Shown: one piece after another, positions 11,487-19,541 of the stretch
Layout of the letters: each line of letters starts with the position of its first letter
Position numbering within the stretch: the stretch's first letter is position 1
Assembly: GCA_028716265.1 (NCBI GenBank)
Contig: JAQUQD010000035.1
Span: 1 to 32,665, forward strand
Direction of reading: 5' to 3'
DNA length: 32,665 nt
DNA from: Bacteroidales bacterium
GTDB lineage: Bacteria > Bacteroidota > Bacteroidia > Bacteroidales > JAGONC01
Made by a program: the position numbers and the translations under genes
The notes under the pieces: model-generated
The model's database searches: none
The model's input: only the letters and a program-made list of their open reading frames with translations
What the model was told of the DNA's origin: nothing

Positions 11487-11492
11487 AAGAAT

Positions 11493-11640
11493 TCATTGTC
11501 ATTTGTGGTCATTGATGGTCATTCATTGTTATTCATTGTTCAATTGTTCAATTGTTCAATTGCTAAATTGTTACCCCACCCCTGGGGGGGGGGGAGGGAT
11601 TCCTAGCCGACCGGGGACCATTGACTGCTGACTAATGAAC
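11493..11640. repeat. Composite M1-M2-M5-M3 repeat region between icmF and the T9SS gene
   Basis: Left to right: M1 words (CATTTGTGGTCATTGATGG, ATTCATTGTTATTC) to about 11539; M2 words (four copies of TTCAATTG or CTAAATTG) to about 11573; a C-rich/G-rich element at 11574-11597 with a run of 11 G (11584-11594); then a short M3 stretch (TTGACTGCTGACT) at about 11620-11638. The order matches the gaps at 14708-14797 and 27567-27750. Confidence 0.8.
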
Positions 11641-11678
11641 ATTTGACACTCCTTCGCCTTACTTACACGGATATTGCC

Positions 11679-11686
11679 TAACTTTG
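11679..11686 (+). promoter_or_regulatory. -7 box directly before the PKD/T9SS gene
   Basis: TAACTTTG matches TAnnTTTG and ends 5 nt before the ATG at 11692. With the usual start-site spacing the transcript would begin at or next to the ATG, leaving almost no leader. No TTG at 19-21 bp upstream was found, so the call rests on one box. Confidence 0.4.
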
Positions 11687-11691
11687 AATCC

Positions 11692-13581
11692 ATGATTTAC
11701 CGGCTCCTGTATATAACACTGTTCATCCTGGCGGGATCGGTACCCTTCAGGCTTTTTGCACAACCGGACGCCGTGACAGGAATCCTGGCCACCGACTGCG
11801 GAAACGGAGGCAACGCAGGAGATATCTGTGTCTCATTTAACAAACCGGTAAACGAAGATACCATTGCTGAGTACAGGATCATGGTGCTACCGGAAGCGAT
11901 GGTCAGCACCTTCACTCTCGAAATAGCCAACCTCATGCTGCATTATACGGTGGTCATGCCTTCCGACTCCAATGTATCCGTCCGGCTGGAGGAACAGGCC
12001 CCCGATGTCAATGGAAATCCGGTCACGGAGGAAAAAAAATATTACATCTTTGTTCTCAGCGTCGCGGCCGACACCCTGACCGGTCAGAATGCTCTCTCCG
12101 AGCCTTCCAATTTAATCATACTCTCATCTCACAATTACCTCTACGCCGGTCGGACAGATACTCCCATCATGCATTATGTTGATCCTGAACCTGATATAAG
12201 TATGGTAGCAGAATGGGACAGCAGCCAGGAATTCTATCTGGACCTGAACGGGGACGGAGCGGATGATTACAGGTTATCTTGCTTATTCAGCGGTGCAATC
12301 GCCTCCTACACCCGGAGCGCATCCATCACCGGCACCGCTCCCGGAAATCGGATTATTTCGTCCCGGCCCTCCGGCAATTTTCTGGTCAATAAACTGAACG
12401 TTGGCGATCCGCTGACCTATAACGATTCACTGGTGGCTGGAGAGTGCTTCTTAAGTCATTACGTATATTATGACGGACTGCCTGATTTTCAGGAAGGGTA
12501 CTGGACAGGCGCTGAAGACAAGTATGCCGGACTGGTCATGTTCAATGGCAACGATACCCTCGTCGGATGGATCAAAATGAGCGTTCCCTCCTTTTCCAGC
12601 ATCGTAATAAAAGAGTATGCCTGGACCGTTTACAGCCACAATACCAAGGCTGCCTTCACGTATGAGAAAAACGACTACGAGGTCCGGTTCACCAGCCTGG
12701 CAGAAGGGGAAAGTTCTGTCTACTGGGATTTTGGTGACGGAACCTTCTCCTGGGAAAGGGATCCCCTCCATATTTATACCATGGAAAAGGACTATTTGGT
12801 CATGCATAGTGCATTCAGCCTTTCAGGATCCTTCATGGCCTCGCAGGTTATCAACATCTGCGAAATGCCCACTTCTGACTTCACGTATGAACTGTCGAAA
12901 TGGGGTCAGTTAACGCTCCACGACCAATCCCACATGGCAACGAAATATCGCTGGGATTTTGGAGATGGTATTGTTTCCACAGAGACATCTCCGGAACATT
13001 ATTACCAGGAAGATGGCACCTACACTGTCTCTCTCCTCGTAACCAGAGGGGAATGTGCCGACTCGGCCAGCACAGTGGTGGAGGTCTGTATCTTCCCGAA
13101 AGCTGAATTCTATTATCAGGTCAACGGTATCGAGATCAACTTTTACAGTACCAGCATCAGGGCAGATTCCCTGTCCTGGGATTTCAGGGATGGCTCCGGA
13201 TCCAGTCTTGCTAATCCGGTTCATACATTCAATATAACGGGCGAATACTACGTTCTGCTGCACGCATATAACGGTTGCGGCAAGGATTCCGTGACGCATA
13301 TGGTATATGTGGGTCTGGAAGAAATGGATAAGGATGTACCGGTTTCCATTTATCCCGTTCCCGTATCTGACAAACTGTATATCCTGCCCACTTCAGCTTG
13401 TAAGGAAATGAAAGCCACCCTCTATAATGCTTACGGAAATATCATGCTTTCTTTGCAAAAAGATAATGGCGCGGAAGGAATGATCCTTCTTGATCTTACT
13501 AGTATGGCTGAGGGCGTTTTTTTCCTGCAGCTGACGCTGGATGATCGCGTTTATACGAGGAAGATTGTTGTAATGAGATAG
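11692..13581 (+). CDS. Secreted PKD-domain protein with T9SS C-terminal sorting domain
   Basis: This 629-residue protein starts with a signal peptide (MIYRLLYITLFILAGSVPF, cleaved near FAQP). About 300 residues of uncharacterised beta-rich sequence follow, including an aspartate-rich LDLNGDGADDYR stretch. Three PKD-like domains come next, at about residues 319-395, 393-465 and 470-540, with WDFGDGTFS, WDFGDGIVS and WDFRDGSGS. The last 80 residues (VSIYPVPVSDKLYI ... VFFLQLTLDDRVYTRKIVV) are a type A T9SS sorting domain, so the protein should be exported across the outer membrane and anchored or released. The TTG at 11674 would also open the frame, but only the ATG at 11692 puts the signal peptide at the start. 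Function beyond surface adhesion or binding is unknown. Confidence 0.88.
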   Translation: MIYRLLYITLFILAGSVPFRLFAQPDAVTGILATDCGNGGNAGDICVSFNKPVNEDTIAEYRIMVLPEAMVSTFTLEIANLMLHYTVVMPSDSNVSVRLEEQAPDVNGNPVTEEKKYYIFVLSVAADTLTGQNALSEPSNLIILSSHNYLYAGRTDTPIMHYVDPEPDISMVAEWDSSQEFYLDLNGDGADDYRLSCLFSGAIASYTRSASITGTAPGNRIISSRPSGNFLVNKLNVGDPLTYNDSLVAGECFLSHYVYYDGLPDFQEGYWTGAEDKYAGLVMFNGNDTLVGWIKMSVPSFSSIVIKEYAWTVYSHNTKAAFTYEKNDYEVRFTSLAEGESSVYWDFGDGTFSWERDPLHIYTMEKDYLVMHSAFSLSGSFMASQVINICEMPTSDFTYELSKWGQLTLHDQSHMATKYRWDFGDGIVSTETSPEHYYQEDGTYTVSLLVTRGECADSASTVVEVCIFPKAEFYYQVNGIEINFYSTSIRADSLSWDFRDGSGSSLANPVHTFNITGEYYVLLHAYNGCGKDSVTHMVYVGLEEMDKDVPVSIYPVPVSDKLYILPTSACKEMKATLYNAYGNIMLSLQKDNGAEGMILLDLTSMAEGVFFLQLTLDDRVYTRKIVVMR

Positions 13582-13654
13582 CTTCAAGCTGCATGCTTCA
13601 AGCTCTAAGATCTGCAGGTCAACGGTCAACTAGGAGCCCCTCCCCTGGGAGGGG
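13582..13654. repeat. M4 and M3-like repeats ending in an M5 hairpin
   Basis: CTTCAAGC words (M4) start right after the stop codon of the PKD gene. They are followed by GGTCAACGGTCAAC, a variant of M3, and then by the GC-rich hairpin at 13637-13654. The gap lies between convergent genes. Confidence 0.7.
13637..13654. terminator. GC-rich hairpin at a convergent gene junction
   Basis: CCCCTCCC (13637-13644) and GGGAGGGG (13647-13654) form an eight-pair stem that abuts the rfbB stop codon. There is no T run on either strand, so it would stop RNA polymerase only with help; it may instead be a dispersed M5 repeat. Similar elements lie at 11574-11597 and 26281-26330. Confidence 0.45.
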
Positions 13655-14707
13655 TCAGCGTCCCTTGTACATCTTCTCGTAGTAACTCAAATAATCCCCA
13701 GAAGTCACCTCATCGAGCCACTTCTGGTTCGCCAGGTACCAGTCAACGGTCTTCTCGAATCCTTCATCAAACTTCACCTCCGGTTTCCAGCACAATTCGT
13801 TCTGAAGTTTCGAGGAATCTATGGCATACCGGAAATCATGGCCGGCACGGTCGGTCACAAATGTGATCAGCTTCTCGCTCTCTCCATCCTTTCTTCCCAG
13901 TTTACGGTCCATGATCCGGCAGAGGGTCCTCACAATGTCAATGTTCTGCCGTTCATTGCTGCCACCGATATTGTACGTCTGTCCGATCCTCCCTTCCCGG
14001 TAGATCAGGTCGATGGCCCTGGCATGATCCCCCACATACAGCCAGTCGCGCACATTCAGCCCTTTCCCGTAGACAGGCAATGGTTTTTGATGTCTTATAT
14101 TATTGATTATCAATGGTATAAGCTTTTCAGGGAACTGATTTGGTCCGTAATTGTTGGAACAGTTGGAAATCACCACCGGTAATCCGTACGTATGGTAATA
14201 GGCCCGGACCAGGTGATCGCTGCTGGCCTTGGACGCCGAATAAGGGCTACGGGGATCATAAGGGGTGGTTTCAAGAAATTTCCCCTCATCGCCAAGCGAA
14301 CCATACACCTCATCCGTGGAAACATGGTAAAACCGTTTGCCCTCATAGTGTCCGTTCCAGAAGTGCCGTGCAGTATTCAACAGGTTGACCGTGCCGACGA
14401 TGTTGGTCATAATGAACTCCTTCGGGTTGACAATGGAGCGGTCTACATGCGACTCCGCAGCAAGGTGGAAGACGCCATCGAAACGATACGTTTCGAACGC
14501 TGACATGACGGATTCCTCCTCCACAATATCCCCTTTAATGAACCGGTAATTGGGGGCGTTTTCAATATCGGTCAGGTTGGCTAGGTTCCCGGCATAGGTA
14601 AGTTTGTCAAAATTGATGAAGAGGATCTCCGGATATGTATTGACCAGTAATCGGACAAGATGGGATCCGATGAAACCCGCCCCGCCGGTGATGATGATTG
14701 AATTCAT
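13655..14707 (-). CDS. rfbB: dTDP-glucose 4,6-dehydratase
   Basis: The enzyme converts dTDP-glucose to dTDP-4-keto-6-deoxyglucose, the branch point to rhamnose and other deoxysugars of surface polysaccharides. It is an extended short-chain dehydrogenase: the NAD loop is GGAGFIGSH, the active-site block is STDEVYG (Asp-Glu pair) and the catalytic pair is in YSASK. The block NNYGPNQFPEKLIP is typical of the family. The 350-residue length is normal. The frame is open to 14734, but the first nine codons (MTTNNNEST) are repeat DNA, so the ATG at 14707 (MNSIIITGG) is preferred. galE lies 91 bp upstream on the same strand with a repeat-filled gap. The genes for the later rhamnose steps are not here. 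Confidence 0.93.
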   Translation of the reverse strand: MNSIIITGGAGFIGSHLVRLLVNTYPEILFINFDKLTYAGNLANLTDIENAPNYRFIKGDIVEEESVMSAFETYRFDGVFHLAAESHVDRSIVNPKEFIMTNIVGTVNLLNTARHFWNGHYEGKRFYHVSTDEVYGSLGDEGKFLETTPYDPRSPYSASKASSDHLVRAYYHTYGLPVVISNCSNNYGPNQFPEKLIPLIINNIRHQKPLPVYGKGLNVRDWLYVGDHARAIDLIYREGRIGQTYNIGGSNERQNIDIVRTLCRIMDRKLGRKDGESEKLITFVTDRAGHDFRYAIDSSKLQNELCWKPEVKFDEGFEKTVDWYLANQKWLDEVTSGDYLSYYEKMYKGR

Positions 14708-14797
14708 AGTTGATTCGTTGTTATTTGTGGTCATTCATTGTTAGATTGTCAAGTTGTTAAATCGTTCTACTGCTGACCGCTGACCGCCGACTATTAC
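14708..14797. repeat. Composite M1-M2-M3 repeat filling the galE-rfbB gap
   Basis: Left to right: M1 (GTTATTTGTGGTCATTC) to about 14741, M2 (TTAGATTG, TCAAGTTG, TTAAATCG) to about 14767, and a diverged M3 array (CTGCTGACCGCTGACCGCC) to about 14796. This is the same order and orientation as the other two full composites. Both flanking genes are on the minus strand. Confidence 0.8.
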
Positions 14798-15820
14798 TCA
14801 TTGTCGCTGTGCAAGGGCCTTTTCCCAGTTCCATGCTGAAAGCATCATTTCGTCCAGGGTTCTTACTGCCTTCCAGCCGAGCTCTTCGTTAGCCAGTCGG
14901 GTATCTGCCCAGACTTTTTCCACATCACCAGGGCGTCGGGACACGATCTTATAATTCAGTTTTACACCGCTTACTCGTTCAAACGACCGGATAACCTCCA
15001 TGACCGTATAACCCTCTCCCGTGCCCAGGTTGAATATTTCCATTCTGGATTTGCACTTTTCCCGGATCATCCGTTCAACTGCAATGACATGGGCATTTGC
15101 AAGGTCCACCACGTGGATATAGTCACGGATCGCAGTGCCGTCAGGGGTATTGTAATTATTCCCGAACACGCTCAGGCATTCACGTTTACCGATAGCCGTC
15201 TGCGTAATGTAGGGGACAAGGTTGTTAGGCACACCCAGGGGCAGCTCGCCGATCAGGGCCGATTCGTGGGCTCCGATCGGGTTGAAGTAACGCAGAGCGA
15301 TGACACGGACCGGCAGCAACTGTGAAGAGAACCGCAGAATGTCCTCACAGATCTGCTTGGTGTTTCCGTAAGGGGACCAGGCCGTCTTGAACGGCGAATC
15401 CTCGGTGACAGGCAGCTGATCCGGCTGACCGTACACCGTGCATGAAGAGCTGAAGACAATATCACGGATCCCATTATCCCGCATGCCTTCCAGAATATTG
15501 ATCAGGGATCCGGTATTGTTCCGGTAATATTCCAGTGGCTTCTCCATGGATTCACCGGCAGCCTTATAGGCCGCAAAATGAATAATCCCAGAAAGGTCAT
15601 GATGTTCTCTGAAGAATTTGGCCGTACGGGCCTGGTCGGCCAGGTCAAATTGTTCAAAGGCGGGCCTGGTCCCGGTTATTTTAGCGATATTATCCAACAC
15701 GTCAACGGACGAGTTTGATAGGTTATCAACGATCACCACCTCATACCCATGCTGCTGCAGCTCCACCGCGGTGTGCGATCCGATAAAGCCCGTGCCCCCT
15801 GTGACAAGTATTTTCTTCAT
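14798..15820 (-). CDS. galE: UDP-glucose 4-epimerase
   Basis: GalE interconverts UDP-glucose and UDP-galactose, for galactose use or for surface glycan precursors. Visible features are the NAD-binding GGTGFIGSH at residues 8-16, HFAAYKAAGES, the SSSCTVYGQP strand and the catalytic YGNTK (YxxxK). The blocks LRYFNPIGAHES and GDGTAIRDYIHV-type sequence (PDGTAIRDYIHVVDL) are diagnostic for GalE. The 340-residue length is standard and the start MKKILVTGG is unambiguous. It is transcribed towards rfbB. Both genes sit between two T9SS cargo genes, which fits a role in cell-surface glycan synthesis, but that is only positional. Confidence 0.93.
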   Translation of the reverse strand: MKKILVTGGTGFIGSHTAVELQQHGYEVVIVDNLSNSSVDVLDNIAKITGTRPAFEQFDLADQARTAKFFREHHDLSGIIHFAAYKAAGESMEKPLEYYRNNTGSLINILEGMRDNGIRDIVFSSSCTVYGQPDQLPVTEDSPFKTAWSPYGNTKQICEDILRFSSQLLPVRVIALRYFNPIGAHESALIGELPLGVPNNLVPYITQTAIGKRECLSVFGNNYNTPDGTAIRDYIHVVDLANAHVIAVERMIREKCKSRMEIFNLGTGEGYTVMEVIRSFERVSGVKLNYKIVSRRPGDVEKVWADTRLANEELGWKAVRTLDEMMLSAWNWEKALAQRQ

Positions 15821-16125
15821 GGACGACTCGTTAGTATGGATTTTGTTATCCAGCGTAAAATTACGTCTAATTTATCCACCTTCTACGATAATGATCTTAT
15901 TACCCTATGAATTTAGAAATTTGCCTGGGATTTGGAATTCTTACTGCCATCCCTACGGGATTTTAATACATTACTTTCCTGCTTTGCTACCATACTGGCA
16001 TCGCTACACGATGATTCAGAGGGAAACAGAATTGGAATTTTGAATTTGGAATTTGTTTGGACTTTGTCGCCTGGAATTTGGAATTTTTCAGTATCCTTGT
16101 AAGATAATCTCTATATAACGATTTT
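15821..16125. other. 305-bp divergent intergenic region with small palindromes and GGAATTT repeats
   Basis: This gap separates divergent galE and the Fe-S oxidoreductase gene and holds no credible ORF. It contains two short perfect hairpins: ATCCC-TAC-GGGAT at 15949-15961 and CATCG-CTACA-CGATG at 15999-16013, each preceded by TACTG. From 16025 to 16090 there are repeated TTTGGAATTT words on the plus strand. TATCCTTG near 16092-16099 is one mismatch from the TAnnTTTG box and lies about 27 nt before the ATG at 16126. Confidence 0.7.
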
Positions 16126-18231
16126 ATGATCAAACAAATCCTCTTCGCCGTTGCCCTGGTGATCACCCTTGGCATCTTTGCCTGGACCATTACTCCCATC
16201 ATCAGGTATTTCAGGCTCCTGAAACCGTTCCCTGCCGGGAACTGGGGGAAACGCATTGCCCTGATGCTGAAGGTTGCCTTCGGACAGACCAAGATCCTGC
16301 GCAAGCCCGTAATCGGATTGATGCATGCCCTGGTCTGGTGGGGCTTTCTGGTGATCCTGGTCGGAAGCATCGAGATGGTGATCGATGGGCTGTTTGGAAC
16401 CGAAAGGGCACTTGCGTTCCTTGGACCGGTCTACGATGCGATCACCGCATTGGCCGACATCTTCGCCCTGATCATCGGAGTCGTGATCCTGGCCTTCCTG
16501 GCACGTCGCATCTTTCTGCATATCAAGCGCTTTACAGGGATCGAAATGAAACACACTTCCCATGCGGATGCGAACATCGCCCTGACGCTGATCTTCCTGC
16601 TGATGGTCTCTCTGCTGGGCATGAACACTTTTTACCTGGTCCAGTCCCATCTTGCCCTTCACCATATCAAAGGAACCTTCCCCATTAGTTCATGGATCGC
16701 CAGCGCTCAGGCCTTCTCGGATTTATCGCCGGAAAAGGCCCATACCTGGCACGAGGTCTTCTGGTGGTCGCATATCCTGCTGATCTTCCTTTTTGCCAAT
16801 GTGCTACCGTACTCAAAACATTTTCATGTGTTCATATCGGTTCCCAATGTTTTTCTGAGCCGGCTGGAACCCCTCGGCTATCTTCCGAATATGGAGAACG
16901 TAACCCGGGAGGTGAAGCTGATGATGGATCCCGCCACCGCATATGCCCCGGCACCGGAAGGGCAGGCCGAAGCTCCCGCGCGGTTCGGTGTGCTGGATGT
17001 GGAAGATATCACCTGGAAAAATTACCTTGACTCGCTCACCTGCACGGAATGCGGGCGGTGTACAGCCTCGTGTCCGGCCAACATCACCGGTAAGCGGTTG
17101 TCTCCCCGCAAGATCATCATGGACGTGAGGGCACGGATGAAAGAAAAAGGACCCGGACTGATCAGGGACAGAGCCTACTCCGATAAAAAATCCCTGATCG
17201 GAGATTACATCACTGCCGAGGAGCTCTGGGCGTGCACCACCTGCAATGCCTGTGCACGGGAGTGCCCGGTGAACATCAACCACCCCTCGCTCATTGTCGA
17301 CATGCGGCGCTACCTGGTCATGGAGCAGGCCGCCGGCCCGGGTGAGCTCAATGCCGTGTTCACCAACATCGAGAACAATGGCGCCCCCTGGCAGTTCTCT
17401 CCCGAAGACCGCCTGCTGTGGGCCAATGAGCTTCACGACAGTCAGAATGCCCCGATCGAAGTCCCGGTCATGGCCGATGTGTTTGCAAAGGGAAAGAGAC
17501 CCGAGTACCTTTTCTGGGTGGGCAGCGCCGGCGCGTTCGATGACCGCTACAGGAAGGTCACCCGCGAATTCGTGAAGATCCTGCATCACCTCGGGACCGA
17601 TTACGCGGTGCTGGGCGTGGAGGAGACCGATTCGGGCGATATGGCCCGCCGGGCCGGCAACGAAATGCTCTTCCAGATGCAGGCCCTGATGATCATCCAG
17701 ATCCTGCAGGGATACGAGGTGAAAAAGATCATTACCTGCGATCCGCACGACTATAATACGTTCAAAAACGAATACCCAGACCTGGGGGGAAAATTCGAGG
17801 CGATCCACCATACGCAGTTCCTGAGGGATATGATCCGTTCCGGTAAACTGCAGTTAAACAGCAATGGCTTGCATAACAAAAAGATTACCTATCACGATCC
17901 CTGTTACCTGGGCCGGGCAAATGGCGAGTATACGGCTCCGCGGGAAGTCCTGGCTGCTCTGTCCGCCGGGAACGTGGAGATGGCGCGTTGCAAAAGCTTT
18001 GCCCTGTGCTGCGGTGCCGGCGGCGGGCAGATGTTCAAGGAGGCCGAGAAAGGCGACAAGGAGGTGTTCATCGAGCGTATCGAGGATGCCATGGCCACCG
18101 GAGCCGGTATCGTGGCCACCGCCTGCCCGTTCTGCATGACGATGATGACCGACGGGATCAAGTACAAGAACCGCGAGGAAACGATGAAGAATTTCGATAT
18201 CGCCGAGCTGGTGGCGATGGTGATGCGGTGA
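16126..18231 (+). CDS. Membrane-bound Fe-S oxidoreductase, probable ETF:(methyl)menaquinone oxidoreductase
   Basis: This 701-residue protein has an N-terminal membrane part with about five hydrophobic segments (near residues 3-25, 62-87, 99-135, 150-172 and 205-228), resembling the heme b subunit of nitrate reductase. Two 4Fe-4S motifs follow: CTECGRCTASCP (C306, C309, C312, C316) and CTTCNACARECP (C370, C373, C376, C380). The C-terminal part is HdrD-like, with DPCYLGR, CCGAGGGQ (C628, C629) and ACPFC of the CCG domain. Fused proteins of this architecture act as ETF:menaquinone oxidoreductases, taking electrons from acyl-CoA dehydrogenases through ETF. The etfA, etfB and acyl-CoA dehydrogenase genes lie 4-9 kb away, which supports that reading. 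A glycolate-oxidase or heterodisulfide-type role is the alternative. Confidence 0.82.
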   Translation: MIKQILFAVALVITLGIFAWTITPIIRYFRLLKPFPAGNWGKRIALMLKVAFGQTKILRKPVIGLMHALVWWGFLVILVGSIEMVIDGLFGTERALAFLGPVYDAITALADIFALIIGVVILAFLARRIFLHIKRFTGIEMKHTSHADANIALTLIFLLMVSLLGMNTFYLVQSHLALHHIKGTFPISSWIASAQAFSDLSPEKAHTWHEVFWWSHILLIFLFANVLPYSKHFHVFISVPNVFLSRLEPLGYLPNMENVTREVKLMMDPATAYAPAPEGQAEAPARFGVLDVEDITWKNYLDSLTCTECGRCTASCPANITGKRLSPRKIIMDVRARMKEKGPGLIRDRAYSDKKSLIGDYITAEELWACTTCNACARECPVNINHPSLIVDMRRYLVMEQAAGPGELNAVFTNIENNGAPWQFSPEDRLLWANELHDSQNAPIEVPVMADVFAKGKRPEYLFWVGSAGAFDDRYRKVTREFVKILHHLGTDYAVLGVEETDSGDMARRAGNEMLFQMQALMIIQILQGYEVKKIITCDPHDYNTFKNEYPDLGGKFEAIHHTQFLRDMIRSGKLQLNSNGLHNKKITYHDPCYLGRANGEYTAPREVLAALSAGNVEMARCKSFALCCGAGGGQMFKEAEKGDKEVFIERIEDAMATGAGIVATACPFCMTMMTDGIKYKNREETMKNFDIAELVAMVMR

Positions 18232-18307
18232 TTTGGAAAAGATCTGCTGAAAGCCAGCGAGTTATAAAAATTATGCGGGCACCTGATCAGTACGTTTCTA
18301 CATGATT

Positions 18308-18368
18308 TTGCTCCTCCCCCTCCGTGCGCCTCCGTGATTCCTCTGTACGCCTCTGTGGTCAAAAGTTG
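18308..18368. repeat. CCTCCGTG/CCTCTGTGGT intergenic repeat
   Basis: Several degenerate words of the type GCGCCTCCGTG, CCTCTGTACG and GCCTCTGTGGTC follow each other between the Fe-S oxidoreductase gene and the next ORF. The same family occurs at 20231-20274 and 26155-26190. Its right end contributes the TTG of a possible promoter. Confidence 0.65.
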
Positions 18369-18396
18369 TTTTTCCGCATTAAATGTATTATCTTTA
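18366..18396 (+). promoter_or_regulatory. Possible promoter for the second T9SS cargo gene
   Basis: TTG at 18366-18368, a 20-nt spacer, then TATCTTTA at 18389-18396, one mismatch from TAnnTTTG. It lies about 36 nt before the ATG at 18433. The spacing is in the normal Bacteroidota range. Confidence 0.4.
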
Positions 18397-18432
18397 CATA
18401 CTTATTATACCTGATTTCCATTCAATCGTGCC

Positions 18433-19524
18433 ATGAAAAAATTCAGAGCTATCTTTTTAATCGGCCTGATGGTCCCCTTTCTGCTGAGAGCAAATCCACA
18501 TCTACCCCCTCCCTACTTCAGCGAAATTTATTTTGAAGGAGATGAATGGTTTATCGAATTGCTCTTATGGGAAGAAGGATTTCCTGGTGATGGCACTCTC
18601 GACGATTACAGGCTCGTCTGTTCATCAGACACAGCCCAGTTTAAACCGGGAATTGATCTCAATGGATTAGAATGGATCCTCATCACCCAGGACAGTATGC
18701 TTTCATCGTTATCGATCAATAAATTTGGCGATTTCATTGAAATTGAACAAGGGGATGACGGATACTGGTGGCCTTTGGGCTGGCCAATCTATTTTGGGGA
18801 TATAGAGTATTCAGATGTCAACTATCCATTCCCGGGACAATCAATTGTCAACACTTTAGTCTATTATGGAGAATACGATGATTATTATTGGGTAGTAAAA
18901 GATAATTCCCCGACGCTGGGAAGTTCTTTTCTACAAGCTTCTACCGTTGGCAGTCTTGCCGGAAGAGTATTGGATCAAAACCTTGATCCGATTTCTGGAA
19001 TACAAATCAAGTACTGTCCTGATAATTTGCTTAGCTGGATACTAGATCCAATTTATACAAGTCATGAAGGTTATTTCTCCAATTATATGTACGCCCGAAA
19101 TTATGGGATTTCGCTGATTTGGAATGAAACCTCTCTTCTGGACACATCCGTCACGGTTGAACCTGACTCCACTACCTGGTGCGATTATATCCTGGATACA
19201 GTCCTGGTTCATGTTTCATCATCCATTCAAGGACAGGAGCTTTCATTTGGAAATTTCCCGAATCCGTTTTCGGACAACACCACATTCGTCATACAACTTC
19301 CCGAAGATACCCATTACCAGGAAGGACGGATCATCGTGTACGATATGACAGGCCGGGAAGTATATGACCGGATGATCGGACAGGAAATAACGGGCACCGC
19401 GACGGTATTCCACCATTGGGACCTGGCCGGCAATCCGGCTGTGGTATCTCCGGGGGAATACATCAGCTGTCTTGTGCTGGACGGGATCGTGGTAGCGAAA
19501 AATAAGTCCATCTGCATCCGGTAA
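18433..19524 (+). CDS. Secreted protein of unknown function with T9SS C-terminal sorting domain
   Basis: The 363-residue protein has a signal peptide (MKKFRAIFLIGLMVPFLLRA). An acidic, aromatic-rich region of unknown fold follows (PPYFSEIYFEGDEWFIELL). Around residues 175-245 a segment beginning SLAGRVLDQNLDPISGIQI resembles a carboxypeptidase-regulatory-like beta-sandwich. The last 90 residues (NFPNPFSDNTTFVIQ ... GEYISCLVLDGIVVAKN) form a T9SS sorting domain. It should therefore be exported to the cell surface. I do not recognise an enzymatic domain. It is followed after 17 bp by a small exported protein and is probably cotranscribed with it. Its base composition is more AT-rich than that of the neighbouring metabolic genes. 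Confidence 0.8.
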   Translation: MKKFRAIFLIGLMVPFLLRANPHLPPPYFSEIYFEGDEWFIELLLWEEGFPGDGTLDDYRLVCSSDTAQFKPGIDLNGLEWILITQDSMLSSLSINKFGDFIEIEQGDDGYWWPLGWPIYFGDIEYSDVNYPFPGQSIVNTLVYYGEYDDYYWVVKDNSPTLGSSFLQASTVGSLAGRVLDQNLDPISGIQIKYCPDNLLSWILDPIYTSHEGYFSNYMYARNYGISLIWNETSLLDTSVTVEPDSTTWCDYILDTVLVHVSSSIQGQELSFGNFPNPFSDNTTFVIQLPEDTHYQEGRIIVYDMTGREVYDRMIGQEITGTATVFHHWDLAGNPAVVSPGEYISCLVLDGIVVAKNKSICIR

Positions 19525-19541
19525 CCTTCAATCAGTGCCGA

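Noticed and set aside
9067..11487. An 806-codon open frame on the plus strand opposite icmF
   Set aside because: It lies entirely antisense to a gene with strong domain evidence, its translation has no recognisable motif, and such long shadows are common opposite GC-rich, codon-biased genes.
11584..11594. The G tract as a frame-shifting phase-variation switch
   Set aside because: It is not inside a coding region, so slippage cannot change a reading frame; only a transcriptional effect remains possible.
16813..17811. A 332-codon minus-strand frame opposite the Fe-S oxidoreductase gene
   Set aside because: It is fully antisense to a well-supported gene, with no motif, start context or neighbour support.
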